Source: Reichenbachiella sp.
GTDB lineage: Bacteria; Bacteroidota; Bacteroidia; Cytophagales; Cyclobacteriaceae
DNA: 64,000 bases
NCBI RefSeq assembly: GCF_033344935.1
Contig: NZ_JAWPMM010000001.1
Coordinates: 4,491,501-4,555,500 of the forward strand
Direction: 5' to 3'
The notes under the pieces are model-generated. The model had not been told where the DNA came from and did no database searches. It saw only the letters and a program-made list of their open reading frames with translations. The position numbers and the translations under genes were made by a program. Position 1 is the stretch's first letter; every line of letters starts with the position of its first letter. Below are positions 34,441-41,856 of the stretch, in pieces.

Positions 34441-35505
34441 TCAATTGGAAGTTTTCAACCTTCCTCTATCTACATAATAATATTGTGAGCTTTCTCCTGA
34501 TCCCGGACTCCATGAGGCTAGATTGAAATATCTATTTCCTTGTGAGTTACCTTGAATCAAATGTGCCCTGATCGCTTGTCTGTTTCTGTACCAATCAAGT
34601 GACTTCCGGTTTTGACAGCGTTCCGGCCCCTGACCATTTTGATTTAGGAAAAAAGCGGTACCATCTCCAAAAACATACCCTCTGCCATTTTCGTCAATAC
34701 AAACAGCGGTAGCTTCATCCACACCAATGCCTTTGGCATTCATGCCCCAGTCCTTATTCATTCTGGCCATGAAGGTGATGTGTCTACCCCTACGATCCGG
34801 ATTGTCATAATGCGTATCGGTAATGACACTCTCCAAATAAGGCACATCCAGAAAGTTGCCTTCCTGCAAGGACATGTAGGAGTTGTAAGGATTTCTAAGG
34901 GCTTCATTTGAATAAACTGTCCCATTGGCAGCATCGAAATAAGCCTCTCCCTGAATGGCGCATCCTGCGCTTGTACCTCCAACCGGGACTTCTTTGGTAT
35001 TGATCAAATAATTGAGTGCGCTCTCCACTTTGGTATCCTTCCAAAAAGAGACATAATCATACTGATCACCTCCGGCGATAAACACAGCTTCTGCGTTTCG
35101 GATGGCTGTTTCTACCCCGCTATTATTGGCCAATGACCTGGAATCAATCAGCAGGGTTTCAACTGAATTGACATTACCCAAACCATAGATGTAATCATTG
35201 TAGCCATCGCCACCCGAAGCACGCAACACCACAAAATCACCTCCACCTGATCGATCGATCATCCATTCTATTGCTTCATCTACATCTGCTCCTCCACCCA
35301 TCAACACTGTTCCCGGTTCTGTCTGCCTGGATACATCACCTGCATCACCGACTAGTCCAATCGAGGCCGCTGTGTTTCCATTCACTGCTCCCTTTTGATT
35401 GGTAATGGCAGGCACTGAAGAAGATATATCTTCTTGCTCTGCACATGACATGCTTAGGCTTATCATTAGCCCAAATACTATACTCGTTATTTTATTAGTG
35501 TTCAT
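34441..35505 (-). CDS. Cyanophycinase-family lipoprotein (peptidase S51), divergent pocket
   Basis: 354 residues with signal peptide and lipobox (SMSC, Cys21). S51 features: GGGADVDEAIEW, the oxyanion/pocket motif GGDQ (145-148), and the nucleophile S179 in GGTSAGCAI. The Arg-binding motif is altered: instead of D-Q-H-F-x-x-R-x-R-x-x-R it reads DTHYDNPDRRGR (230-241), with Thr for Gln and a different Arg spacing. The extra C-terminal part contains ERCQNRKSLDWYRNRQAI. It probably cleaves cyanophycin or a related beta-linked Asp polymer from the membrane side, perhaps with shifted specificity. First gene of a short segment preceded by a 21-codon leader-like ORF. Another possibility is an arginyl-lysyl polymer or isoaspartyl-peptide specific enzyme. 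Confidence 0.85.
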   Translation of the reverse strand: MNTNKITSIVFGLMISLSMSCAEQEDISSSVPAITNQKGAVNGNTAASIGLVGDAGDVSRQTEPGTVLMGGGADVDEAIEWMIDRSGGGDFVVLRASGGDGYNDYIYGLGNVNSVETLLIDSRSLANNSGVETAIRNAEAVFIAGGDQYDYVSFWKDTKVESALNYLINTKEVPVGGTSAGCAIQGEAYFDAANGTVYSNEALRNPYNSYMSLQEGNFLDVPYLESVITDTHYDNPDRRGRHITFMARMNKDWGMNAKGIGVDEATAVCIDENGRGYVFGDGTAFFLNQNGQGPERCQNRKSLDWYRNRQAIRAHLIQGNSQGNRYFNLASWSPGSGESSQYYYVDRGRLKTSN

Positions 35506-35566
35506 TGTTACTTTGTTTTAGTTAAACATTTCCAACTGACCTAATTGATGGAAGAACGAGCACTTC

Positions 35567-35632
35567 CTAGTTGTTGAAAATAGGCTGCAGGTTGCGCAGG
35601 GCAACACTTTTGCCTTGTAGATGTTTGTTCAT
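35567..35632 (-). CDS. 21-codon leader-like small ORF A ending LQPIFNN
   Basis: ATG 35632 to TAG 35567; peptide MNKHLQGKSVALRNLQPIFN plus a final N. It starts 38 bases after the carrier gene stop, in an AAATATAAAT-type context, and ends 62 bases before the lipoprotein cyanophycinase start. Its last 12 residues match those of two other small ORFs (45023-45136 and 47503-47595) as V-[AS]-L-x-[NG]-L-Q-P-I-F-N-[NC]-stop. The codons differ mostly at silent positions (Val GTT/GTC/GTG, Leu CTG/TTA/TTG, Pro CCT/CCC, Ile ATT/ATA), which points to selection on the peptide. Function unknown; a regulatory leader peptide is the leading idea. Confidence 0.65.
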   Translation of the reverse strand: MNKHLQGKSVALRNLQPIFNN

Positions 35633-35669
35633 ATTTATATTTGTTTAGTTTCAAATTGAATTCTTTTAG

Positions 35670-37052
35670 TCACCAGTTGAAATATAGGACTGGTGGTATG
35701 AGCAGGGTCATGGCTAGCAAAAAGTAGATTACCATGAGTGGCCAGATCCATTTCAGCCATTTTTGATAAGATATATTAGCTAGTGTAAGCACCCCCATGG
35801 TTATTCCGCTGGTAGGGATTATCATATTGGATAGTCCGTCGCCCAATTGAAAAGCCAATACCGCAGACTGTCTGGATATCCCAATGATGTCACTCAAGGG
35901 GGCCATGATCGGCATGGTAAGGGCAGCCTGACCTGAGCCTGAAGGCAGGAAAAAATTCAAACAGGTCTGCACATAAAACATCAGCTGAATCGAGACTGCT
36001 TTAGGGAAGCCATCTACTGCCACTGATGCACCGTACAACATCGAATCTATTATTCTTCCTTCGGATGCTATGATGATGATGCCTTTGGCCATGGCGATGA
36101 CCAAACAAACTTTCACCATTTCTGAGGCACCAGACACGAAGGCATCCAACGTTTTTTGTAGTTGCAATCTGGCCAACAAAGCGGATACAATTCCTAAAAC
36201 CAGAAACAATCCTGAAATTTCATTGATGTACCAACCCCAAACGTTGACACCTACAATAAGCAAACACAATCCGCCTAAAAACAGACCAACTATTAGTTTT
36301 TGTCTTAGGGTAAACTCAATGCTATTTTCTTTATCTGATTCCCGATAGGGTGAACTCAAATCCTCTTGATAATTTGGGCTTGAAGCCGGATTGGCATTCA
36401 ACCTTTTGGCGTATCGCATCAAAAACAAAGCAGTACCTACCGTAAATAGCAACCAAACTACGACTCGATATTCCCATCCGCTAAAAGGAGTAAGCCCTGC
36501 AATACCCTGAGCAATTCCAACCGTAAAGGGATTTAAAAAGGCACCGGCAAAGCCTGCTCCTGCTCCCAGAAACGGAATACCAACCCCAAGAAAAGAGTCA
36601 TAACCCAGCCCATAGGCCATCGGAAGCGTGATCATGATAAACACCAGTACCTCTTCGCTCATGCCAAAAGTGGCTCCGGCCAGAGAAAACAAAAAAGTAA
36701 GTACCGGAATCACCCAGACAGGGTTTTTGCCGTTGGCATCCGTCTTCACCACGCTTTTCAGACCATTGGCAATAGCCCCAGTGGCGTTGATGATACCGAA
36801 AGCACCTGCCACAAAGAAGATAAACACAATCACTTGCGCAGAATCAATGAAGCCCTGTATCGGTGCTAAGATCAAATCAAATACCGATGATGGATTTGCA
36901 GCCGTCCAATGAAAGGAACCGGGCACAACGATCTCACGACCATCGACCAAGTCCCTATCAAATGCTCCTGCCGGTAACACCCAGGTCAATCCGCAAAATA
37001 GGATGAGGATGACGGATAAAAGGATGAGTGTATCTGGTAGTTTTACTTTCAT
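35670..37052 (-). CDS. YfcC/DcuC-family inner-membrane carrier
   Basis: 460 residues with about 11-12 hydrophobic spans. The PF03606-type signature includes GLTWVLPAGAFDRD near the N-terminus, AQVIVFIFFVAGAFGIINATGAI, MSEEVLVFIMITLPMAYGLGYDS, and NFFLPSGSGQAALTMPIMAPLSDIIGISRQ near residue 365. The family includes arginine/ornithine exchangers and other amino acid or dipeptide carriers. Located between two cyanophycinase-family genes, it is a good candidate for uptake of beta-Asp-Arg dipeptide (or free Arg) across the inner membrane. Starts 20 bases after the 37073-37930 cyanophycinase stop. The exact substrate cannot be read from sequence. Confidence 0.85.
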   Translation of the reverse strand: MKVKLPDTLILLSVILILFCGLTWVLPAGAFDRDLVDGREIVVPGSFHWTAANPSSVFDLILAPIQGFIDSAQVIVFIFFVAGAFGIINATGAIANGLKSVVKTDANGKNPVWVIPVLTFLFSLAGATFGMSEEVLVFIMITLPMAYGLGYDSFLGVGIPFLGAGAGFAGAFLNPFTVGIAQGIAGLTPFSGWEYRVVVWLLFTVGTALFLMRYAKRLNANPASSPNYQEDLSSPYRESDKENSIEFTLRQKLIVGLFLGGLCLLIVGVNVWGWYINEISGLFLVLGIVSALLARLQLQKTLDAFVSGASEMVKVCLVIAMAKGIIIIASEGRIIDSMLYGASVAVDGFPKAVSIQLMFYVQTCLNFFLPSGSGQAALTMPIMAPLSDIIGISRQSAVLAFQLGDGLSNMIIPTSGITMGVLTLANISYQKWLKWIWPLMVIYFLLAMTLLIPPVLYFNW

Positions 37053-37072
37053 TAATTTGGATTAAAAGGGAA

Positions 37073-37930
37073 TTATTTTACCAGACTAAACTTTTCTCCG
37101 GCAAGCAATACTTTCACTGAAAGGTTCTTCATTCCTAGTTTGCCATTCAGCTCCGAAGGCTGATCACTTTGGTTATTCATCACAATTACCTGCGAATCGC
37201 CCACCACTTCAGCGCTATCGCCTTTCACCAGAATGGCGGTGGCTTCATCGATACCAACACCCAATAGTTGTGGGTATTCAGCTACTGCACTAAGCAGCCG
37301 ATTATATCTGCTACGCTTTATGAAATGCTGATCAATGATGGCCGTTTTAACCAAACCCAACCCATCTGCCATTTCTATATTGTTAGCTTCTATGTTGCGG
37401 AACGTATCCTGATATTCCGGAAACTTCTTTTCATTGCCAGTGATCATGACTTCACTCATCACAGCTGCCCCTGCACTGGTACCGGCGACTACTGTTCCTT
37501 GCTGATAAGCCTGATGGATACTTTCATAGATCGCCGATTTGCCGATGGCGGCCATAAACTTATTCTGGTCTCCACCGGAGATGTAAATCATGGCTGCCTT
37601 ACCCAGGCTGTCCAGCTGACTATCCCTCACGGTATCAGCAGAAATGTTAAAACCTACTACTTGATCAATACCAGCTTTGGTGAATTGTTTTTTGGCATAA
37701 AAAACCGCTGAATCCGGCTCGACGCTGGACATGGGCAGAATAATACCATATCCACCTTCACGAAGGCCCGACTCTGTGATCAGGCGCTCGATCATGGCTG
37801 CGGGTCTTTTGCCTCCGCCTATGATAAATAAGGCCCCTTTCGGTTGATCAATAGATTCCTCGATGGTCGCTTTATCCTGGCAAGAAACCAGTGAAAGCAA
37901 CAGCATAGCAGATAAAATAGCTCCTTTCAT
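37073..37930 (-). CDS. cphB: Cyanophycinase lipoprotein with canonical active site
   Basis: 285 residues; signal peptide with lipobox (LLSLVSC, Cys17), so membrane-anchored in the envelope rather than cytoplasmic as in cyanobacteria. Cyanophycinase is a serine exopeptidase that cuts cyanophycin into beta-Asp-Arg dipeptides. All expected residues are present: Q122 in SGGDQN, nucleophile S152 in AGTSAGAAV, and D200-Q201-H202 with R206, R208 and R211 in DQHFIKRSRYNRL. That spacing equals the pocket of the Synechocystis CphB enzyme as I recall it (D172, Q173, R178, R180, R183). This is the strongest single indication that the locus handles cyanophycin. Confidence 0.92.
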   Translation of the reverse strand: MKGAILSAMLLLSLVSCQDKATIEESIDQPKGALFIIGGGKRPAAMIERLITESGLREGGYGIILPMSSVEPDSAVFYAKKQFTKAGIDQVVGFNISADTVRDSQLDSLGKAAMIYISGGDQNKFMAAIGKSAIYESIHQAYQQGTVVAGTSAGAAVMSEVMITGNEKKFPEYQDTFRNIEANNIEMADGLGLVKTAIIDQHFIKRSRYNRLLSAVAEYPQLLGVGIDEATAILVKGDSAEVVGDSQVIVMNNQSDQPSELNGKLGMKNLSVKVLLAGEKFSLVK

Positions 37931-37946
37931 TGCTTGAATAGTTTTA

Positions 37947-37974
37947 AATAGGACCGACCAAAGTCGGCCCTATT
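37947..37974. terminator. Intercistronic hairpin before the canonical cyanophycinase gene
   Basis: A 12-bp stem with one mismatch (AATAGGACCGAC / GTCGGCCCTATT, CAAA loop) in the 62-base gap between the propeller lipoprotein gene and the cyanophycinase gene, both on the minus strand. There is no T-run, so it is more likely an mRNA-stability or partial-termination element than a full stop. Confidence 0.5.
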
Positions 37975-37992
37975 GGATATAAACCTCAGTTG

Positions 37993-39111
37993 TTATGGGA
38001 TAAATACCAGACTGCGTGGATCATTGTATCCAGCGCCAATCGTAATCTTATTAGCACCATTTAAATCAGCCATCAATACATTTCCGGTATTGCGTTCTGT
38101 CCAATACATCTTTGAATTTGTATTATCAATAGCTATACCATAAGCTCTATTAGCTGTCTCTAGTACAGGCTCTACTGAACTTCCGTCCAAATTCGCTCTC
38201 AGGATTTCGCTGTTATCGGTATTATCAAAGTAGATTTTTTCATTGGCTTCGTCTATAGCTATACCATAACCATAGCCACCGCCGGAATAATCGATAATTC
38301 GTGTGATGCCAGATCCATCCACATTCCCTTTCCAGACTGCTTCAGCTCCAATTTCCACACAGGTCACATAGAGATTACCATCATAGTAGGCAATACCTAC
38401 AGGCAATTCGCCTAACCCATCGGAAGCATTGTCGTAAAGTGTAGATTTAGAATTGTCGCTTAGATCCACAGCAACGATCTCATTCGTTCCTCTGTCGGTT
38501 ACGTATGCCATTTGATTAGCCACATCAAGTGCTACTGCTCTTGGCTCTGACAAGCCAGATACTACTACCTCGATGTCAGATCCATCCACATTTGCTTTGC
38601 TCAATGTGCCATTATCCTCATCTGTGAAGTAGAGCAATTGATTGTCAAAGTCATAGGCCAATCCGGTACCAAACCCGGCCACATCGAATGAGGTGCCATC
38701 TAAATTATTGATTTTAAAATCACCTGCATCAATAAACAAAACCTCTACCAACAGTGCATTTGGATCGCGCACAGTAACGGTTTGTGAAATAGCGTCCATG
38801 TCGTCGGCACTTTGTACCACCAAATAAACTTCATAGTCACTCGGCTCAGTGTATGTATGTGAGACAGTTTCACCCAAAAGTGAAGTTCCATCACCCATAT
38901 TCCAGGTATAGGTCACATCACCTACTCCATCGATGAGCAATGAACCACTGGTGAAAGTCACTTCACTAGGTGCAAAATCACCATCACTAAAGGAAAACTC
39001 AAAATCCGCATCCACACTGCGTGATTGCGGAACAGGAAAATCATCATTGCCACAGCTAAAAGCTAACAAAGTGACAATGGCCATTGTAAGTATTACTATA
39101 AATTTATTCAT
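37993..39111 (-). CDS. Lipoprotein with PKD domain and YWTD-like beta-propeller
   Basis: 372 residues. Lipobox LLAFSC (Cys20) followed by acidic residues (GNDD), consistent with surface export. A PKD domain (about 35-115) with VTYTWNMGDGT is followed by a six-bladed propeller of the LDL-receptor/YWTD kind (about 130-372), with repeats such as YFTDEDNGTLSKANVDGS, AYVTDRGTNEIVAVDLSD, IYFDNTDNSEILRANLDGS, and MYWTERNTGNVLMADLNG. It is a paralogue of the next gene upstream (7-base gap), which has two PKD domains. Being in the SusCD operon at the place where surface glycan-binding proteins normally sit, it may capture cyanophycin at the cell surface. No enzyme motif seen. Confidence 0.8.
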   Translation of the reverse strand: MNKFIVILTMAIVTLLAFSCGNDDFPVPQSRSVDADFEFSFSDGDFAPSEVTFTSGSLLIDGVGDVTYTWNMGDGTSLLGETVSHTYTEPSDYEVYLVVQSADDMDAISQTVTVRDPNALLVEVLFIDAGDFKINNLDGTSFDVAGFGTGLAYDFDNQLLYFTDEDNGTLSKANVDGSDIEVVVSGLSEPRAVALDVANQMAYVTDRGTNEIVAVDLSDNSKSTLYDNASDGLGELPVGIAYYDGNLYVTCVEIGAEAVWKGNVDGSGITRIIDYSGGGYGYGIAIDEANEKIYFDNTDNSEILRANLDGSSVEPVLETANRAYGIAIDNTNSKMYWTERNTGNVLMADLNGANKITIGAGYNDPRSLVFIP

Positions 39112-39117
39112 GACTTC

Positions 39118-40485
39118 TTAGTTAGCTTTTCTTAGAATTAAACCACGTACATCTACAGCCAAATCGATCAAGGTAGACTCTTCTGTTCCGTCCAAATTGG
39201 CTACTTTCAGCACTCCATTTCTATCCACTGCATAATACTTGCCCGTTTCAGCGTTGATGGCAATACCATAAACACGGTCTGCGGTGGTTCCTACTTCTTC
39301 GATATTTGATCCATCTGTGTCACATCTCAAAATCTTACTACCATCGGTGTCATCGAAATAGACTTTTCCGTTCACAGTATCTACTGCCAATCCATAACCA
39401 TAGCCACCGGCACTGTAATCCACAATTCGAGTCAAATCAATGCTTGTAATATTACCCTTCCACACGGTTTCGGCATCGATTTCTACTGCGGTGGCATAAA
39501 GATCTCCGTTGTAAATATCTAAGCCGACAGGAGCCACAAAGTCCGCATCGTCTGCATCACTATAAAAAGTGATGGTAGAATTATCAGTTAAATCCACTCG
39601 AGTAATTTGATTATCTGTTTTCTCATTGACATAGGCGTAGCTATTCGCAATATCCAAGGCAATTGCTCTGGGTCCATTCAACCCTGTTACCAGAGAAGTC
39701 TCAGCAGTTCCATCTAGGTCGTTTCTATAAAGAATACCATTGTCATCATCAGAGTAGTAAAACTCTTCATTTGTAGCATCATACGCCAATCCCATGCAGA
39801 AACCTGGGAGATCGAAAACATCCACCGCGATAGTTGGATTATTTAGATCAATCTTTCGAAGTTTCCCGGCGTCATTGTCTATGAAATACAGTTCGAAATT
39901 ATTCGGGCTAACCGTTATCGTAGTGCTGGCAGAGCTTGTCCCTCCAGAACCTGTCGCGGTAAGTGTAACTGTATAGTCTCCAGGTGCATCATAGGTAAAT
40001 GTTGGGTTTTCTTCGGTACTTGTACTATTGTCAGCATCACCAAACTCCCAAGAATAGCTCAAGCCGTTCTCAGTCTCATTAGTAAACACAACTGCTTGCG
40101 CAACCTTGAGTGCATCATTATCAGCCACAGTAAATGCTACAGTTGGTACTAAGCCAACAATAGTGATGCTTTGACTGTACAACTCCCGCTGACCATCATT
40201 GTTAGCCTTTAGTGTTACCGTATAATCACCTTTATTTTCATACACGTGGGTGGCATTTTTGCCCACATAAGTTTGGCCATCGCCAAACGACCATAGATAT
40301 GAACTTGCTTCATCAGAATTGTTGATAAATTCAATTTCAGCTAATTCTTCCAATACACTTTCCTCCGAAATGCTGAACATCGCTTTCGGGGCAATTACCT
40401 CATCTTCCTCTTCGCAACCTGCTACCAGCGTAGCCACTAGCGCCATGAAGAAAAAGTATTTTATATTATTAATGATTTCTTTCAT
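39118..40485 (-). CDS. Lipoprotein with two PKD domains and YWTD-like beta-propeller
   Basis: 455 residues; lipobox ATLVAGC (Cys24) followed by EEEDE, an acidic surface-export type sequence. Two PKD domains (about 35-110, SSYLWSFGDGQTYVGKNATH; about 115-190, LSYSWEFGDADNSTSTEEN) precede a six-bladed propeller with repeats FYYSDDDNGILYRNDLDGT, VYFDDTDGSKILRCDTDGS and a terminal YYAVDRNGVLKVANLDG. Overall similar to the downstream protein, indicating a tandem duplication with loss or gain of one PKD domain. It begins 20 bases after SusD, the position of SusE-like surface binding proteins. Predicted to bind the polymer or its fragments; this is inference from position. Confidence 0.8.
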   Translation of the reverse strand: MKEIINNIKYFFFMALVATLVAGCEEEDEVIAPKAMFSISEESVLEELAEIEFINNSDEASSYLWSFGDGQTYVGKNATHVYENKGDYTVTLKANNDGQRELYSQSITIVGLVPTVAFTVADNDALKVAQAVVFTNETENGLSYSWEFGDADNSTSTEENPTFTYDAPGDYTVTLTATGSGGTSSASTTITVSPNNFELYFIDNDAGKLRKIDLNNPTIAVDVFDLPGFCMGLAYDATNEEFYYSDDDNGILYRNDLDGTAETSLVTGLNGPRAIALDIANSYAYVNEKTDNQITRVDLTDNSTITFYSDADDADFVAPVGLDIYNGDLYATAVEIDAETVWKGNITSIDLTRIVDYSAGGYGYGLAVDTVNGKVYFDDTDGSKILRCDTDGSNIEEVGTTADRVYGIAINAETGKYYAVDRNGVLKVANLDGTEESTLIDLAVDVRGLILRKAN

Positions 40486-40504
40486 CTTAATTCTGGTTTA
40501 TAGA

Positions 40505-41845
40505 TTAATAACCTGGATTTTGAACCATCACATCATTGGTGATATTCATCTCGCGCTGTGGAATCGGATTCACGCCACGGAAGGCGGCACGCCCGGTGAT
40601 ACTCTCGAATCTTCCCAATCTGACCATATCAAACCAGTAGTGTCCTTCAAAAGCAAACTCTGCTCTTCTTTCATTCAACAAAGCAGTGACCATAGCATCA
40701 TCAGACACGAATGAACTCAAATTGGTCAATCCGGCACGATTTCTTACGGCATTCAAATCCGGTAATGCATCATCAGGAGTACCGCCAGTCTGCATCGCCA
40801 AAGCTTCCGCTCTGATCAGGTACATTTCTGACAGCCTAAACAAGATGGTATTCGTTCCTTCGTCTTCTCTGGCCCTGCCATATTTCGCACATCGATTGTA
40901 ACCATCAATTTCTTCGAAAAGCAACCCTCGCTCTGCGTTTCCACTAGTAGTTAAAAAATCTACCAGACCATCACTAACCGCTACTTCAGGAGGCGTAGTG
41001 TACATCTCTATTGACCATGCATTAGGGTCGTCAAGCGCAATAAAGTTCAACTCCATGATTGACTCATCAGCCCCTTCCGTAGTAAATACTTCATTGTAAT
41101 CATCAGCCAGATTATAAGTACTATTGCCAATAACATCAGAAGCCATGCTAGCTGCTGTCGTATAATCACCCTGGTATAAGGCCACTCTCGCCATCAATGC
41201 CTGTGCTGCCGCCTTTGATGCATAAAATCTATCATTTTGATTCTCTAGCAAGGCTATGGCATCAGTAAGATCATCCGTGATCTGCTGATAGCTGGCAGCA
41301 ACGGTACTCCTTGGCGTTTCTTTCACTTCAAGAGAAGGCTCCAATGGTACTGGAATTCCAAATTCAGAAGCGTTGTCAAAAAACTCACCATGCTGTCGCA
41401 ACAAATCAAAAAAGGTGTACGCTCTAAAGAAGTAAGCTGTTCCCAGCATTCTGTTTTGATCTTCCTCCTCAATGCCGTCCACTTTTGGTACTGCGCTGAT
41501 AATGGCATTGGCTGAATTGATCGCGTGATAGGCAGAAACCCAATAATCTTCGAAATGAAAATTGGATGGTGTCACACTTCCTGACTCCAACTCCGCCCAA
41601 AAAGCTTGAAAGCCTGTAGCTGCAGAGTTTTCTGCCAACATTTCTGTGGCTAATATTCCTCTGCCGCCATAGAGATCACCATCCTGCATGGCATCATACA
41701 AGCCATTGACGGCAGACTCTGCCGACTGCAAATCGACAATAGCTTCAGAGGTAGCAACGCTTGACTGTGGCTCTTGATCCAAAACATCACAGGACATAGC
41801 CATGACAGTCAATAATAATATGTATATGTATTTAGTATTTTTCAT
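40505..41845 (-). CDS. SusD/RagB-like lipoprotein of the cyanophycin locus
   Basis: About 446 residues from ATG 41845 (an ATG three codons earlier is also possible). Signal peptide and lipobox VMAMSC. SusD features: YFFRAYTFFDLLRQHGEFFDN near residue 135, RFYASKAAAQALMARVALYQGDY near 200, FRLSEMYLIRAEALAMQTGG near 345, and LLNERRAEFAFEGHYWFDMVRLGR near 395, ending VMVQNPGY. It forms the lid of the outer-membrane transporter encoded directly upstream. In this context it would bind peptide-like cargo rather than sugar, similar in principle to RagB of Porphyromonas, a known peptide importer component. Confidence 0.94.
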   Translation of the reverse strand: MKNTKYIYILLLTVMAMSCDVLDQEPQSSVATSEAIVDLQSAESAVNGLYDAMQDGDLYGGRGILATEMLAENSAATGFQAFWAELESGSVTPSNFHFEDYWVSAYHAINSANAIISAVPKVDGIEEEDQNRMLGTAYFFRAYTFFDLLRQHGEFFDNASEFGIPVPLEPSLEVKETPRSTVAASYQQITDDLTDAIALLENQNDRFYASKAAAQALMARVALYQGDYTTAASMASDVIGNSTYNLADDYNEVFTTEGADESIMELNFIALDDPNAWSIEMYTTPPEVAVSDGLVDFLTTSGNAERGLLFEEIDGYNRCAKYGRAREDEGTNTILFRLSEMYLIRAEALAMQTGGTPDDALPDLNAVRNRAGLTNLSSFVSDDAMVTALLNERRAEFAFEGHYWFDMVRLGRFESITGRAAFRGVNPIPQREMNITNDVMVQNPGY

Positions 41846-41856
41846 GATTGTCATTC

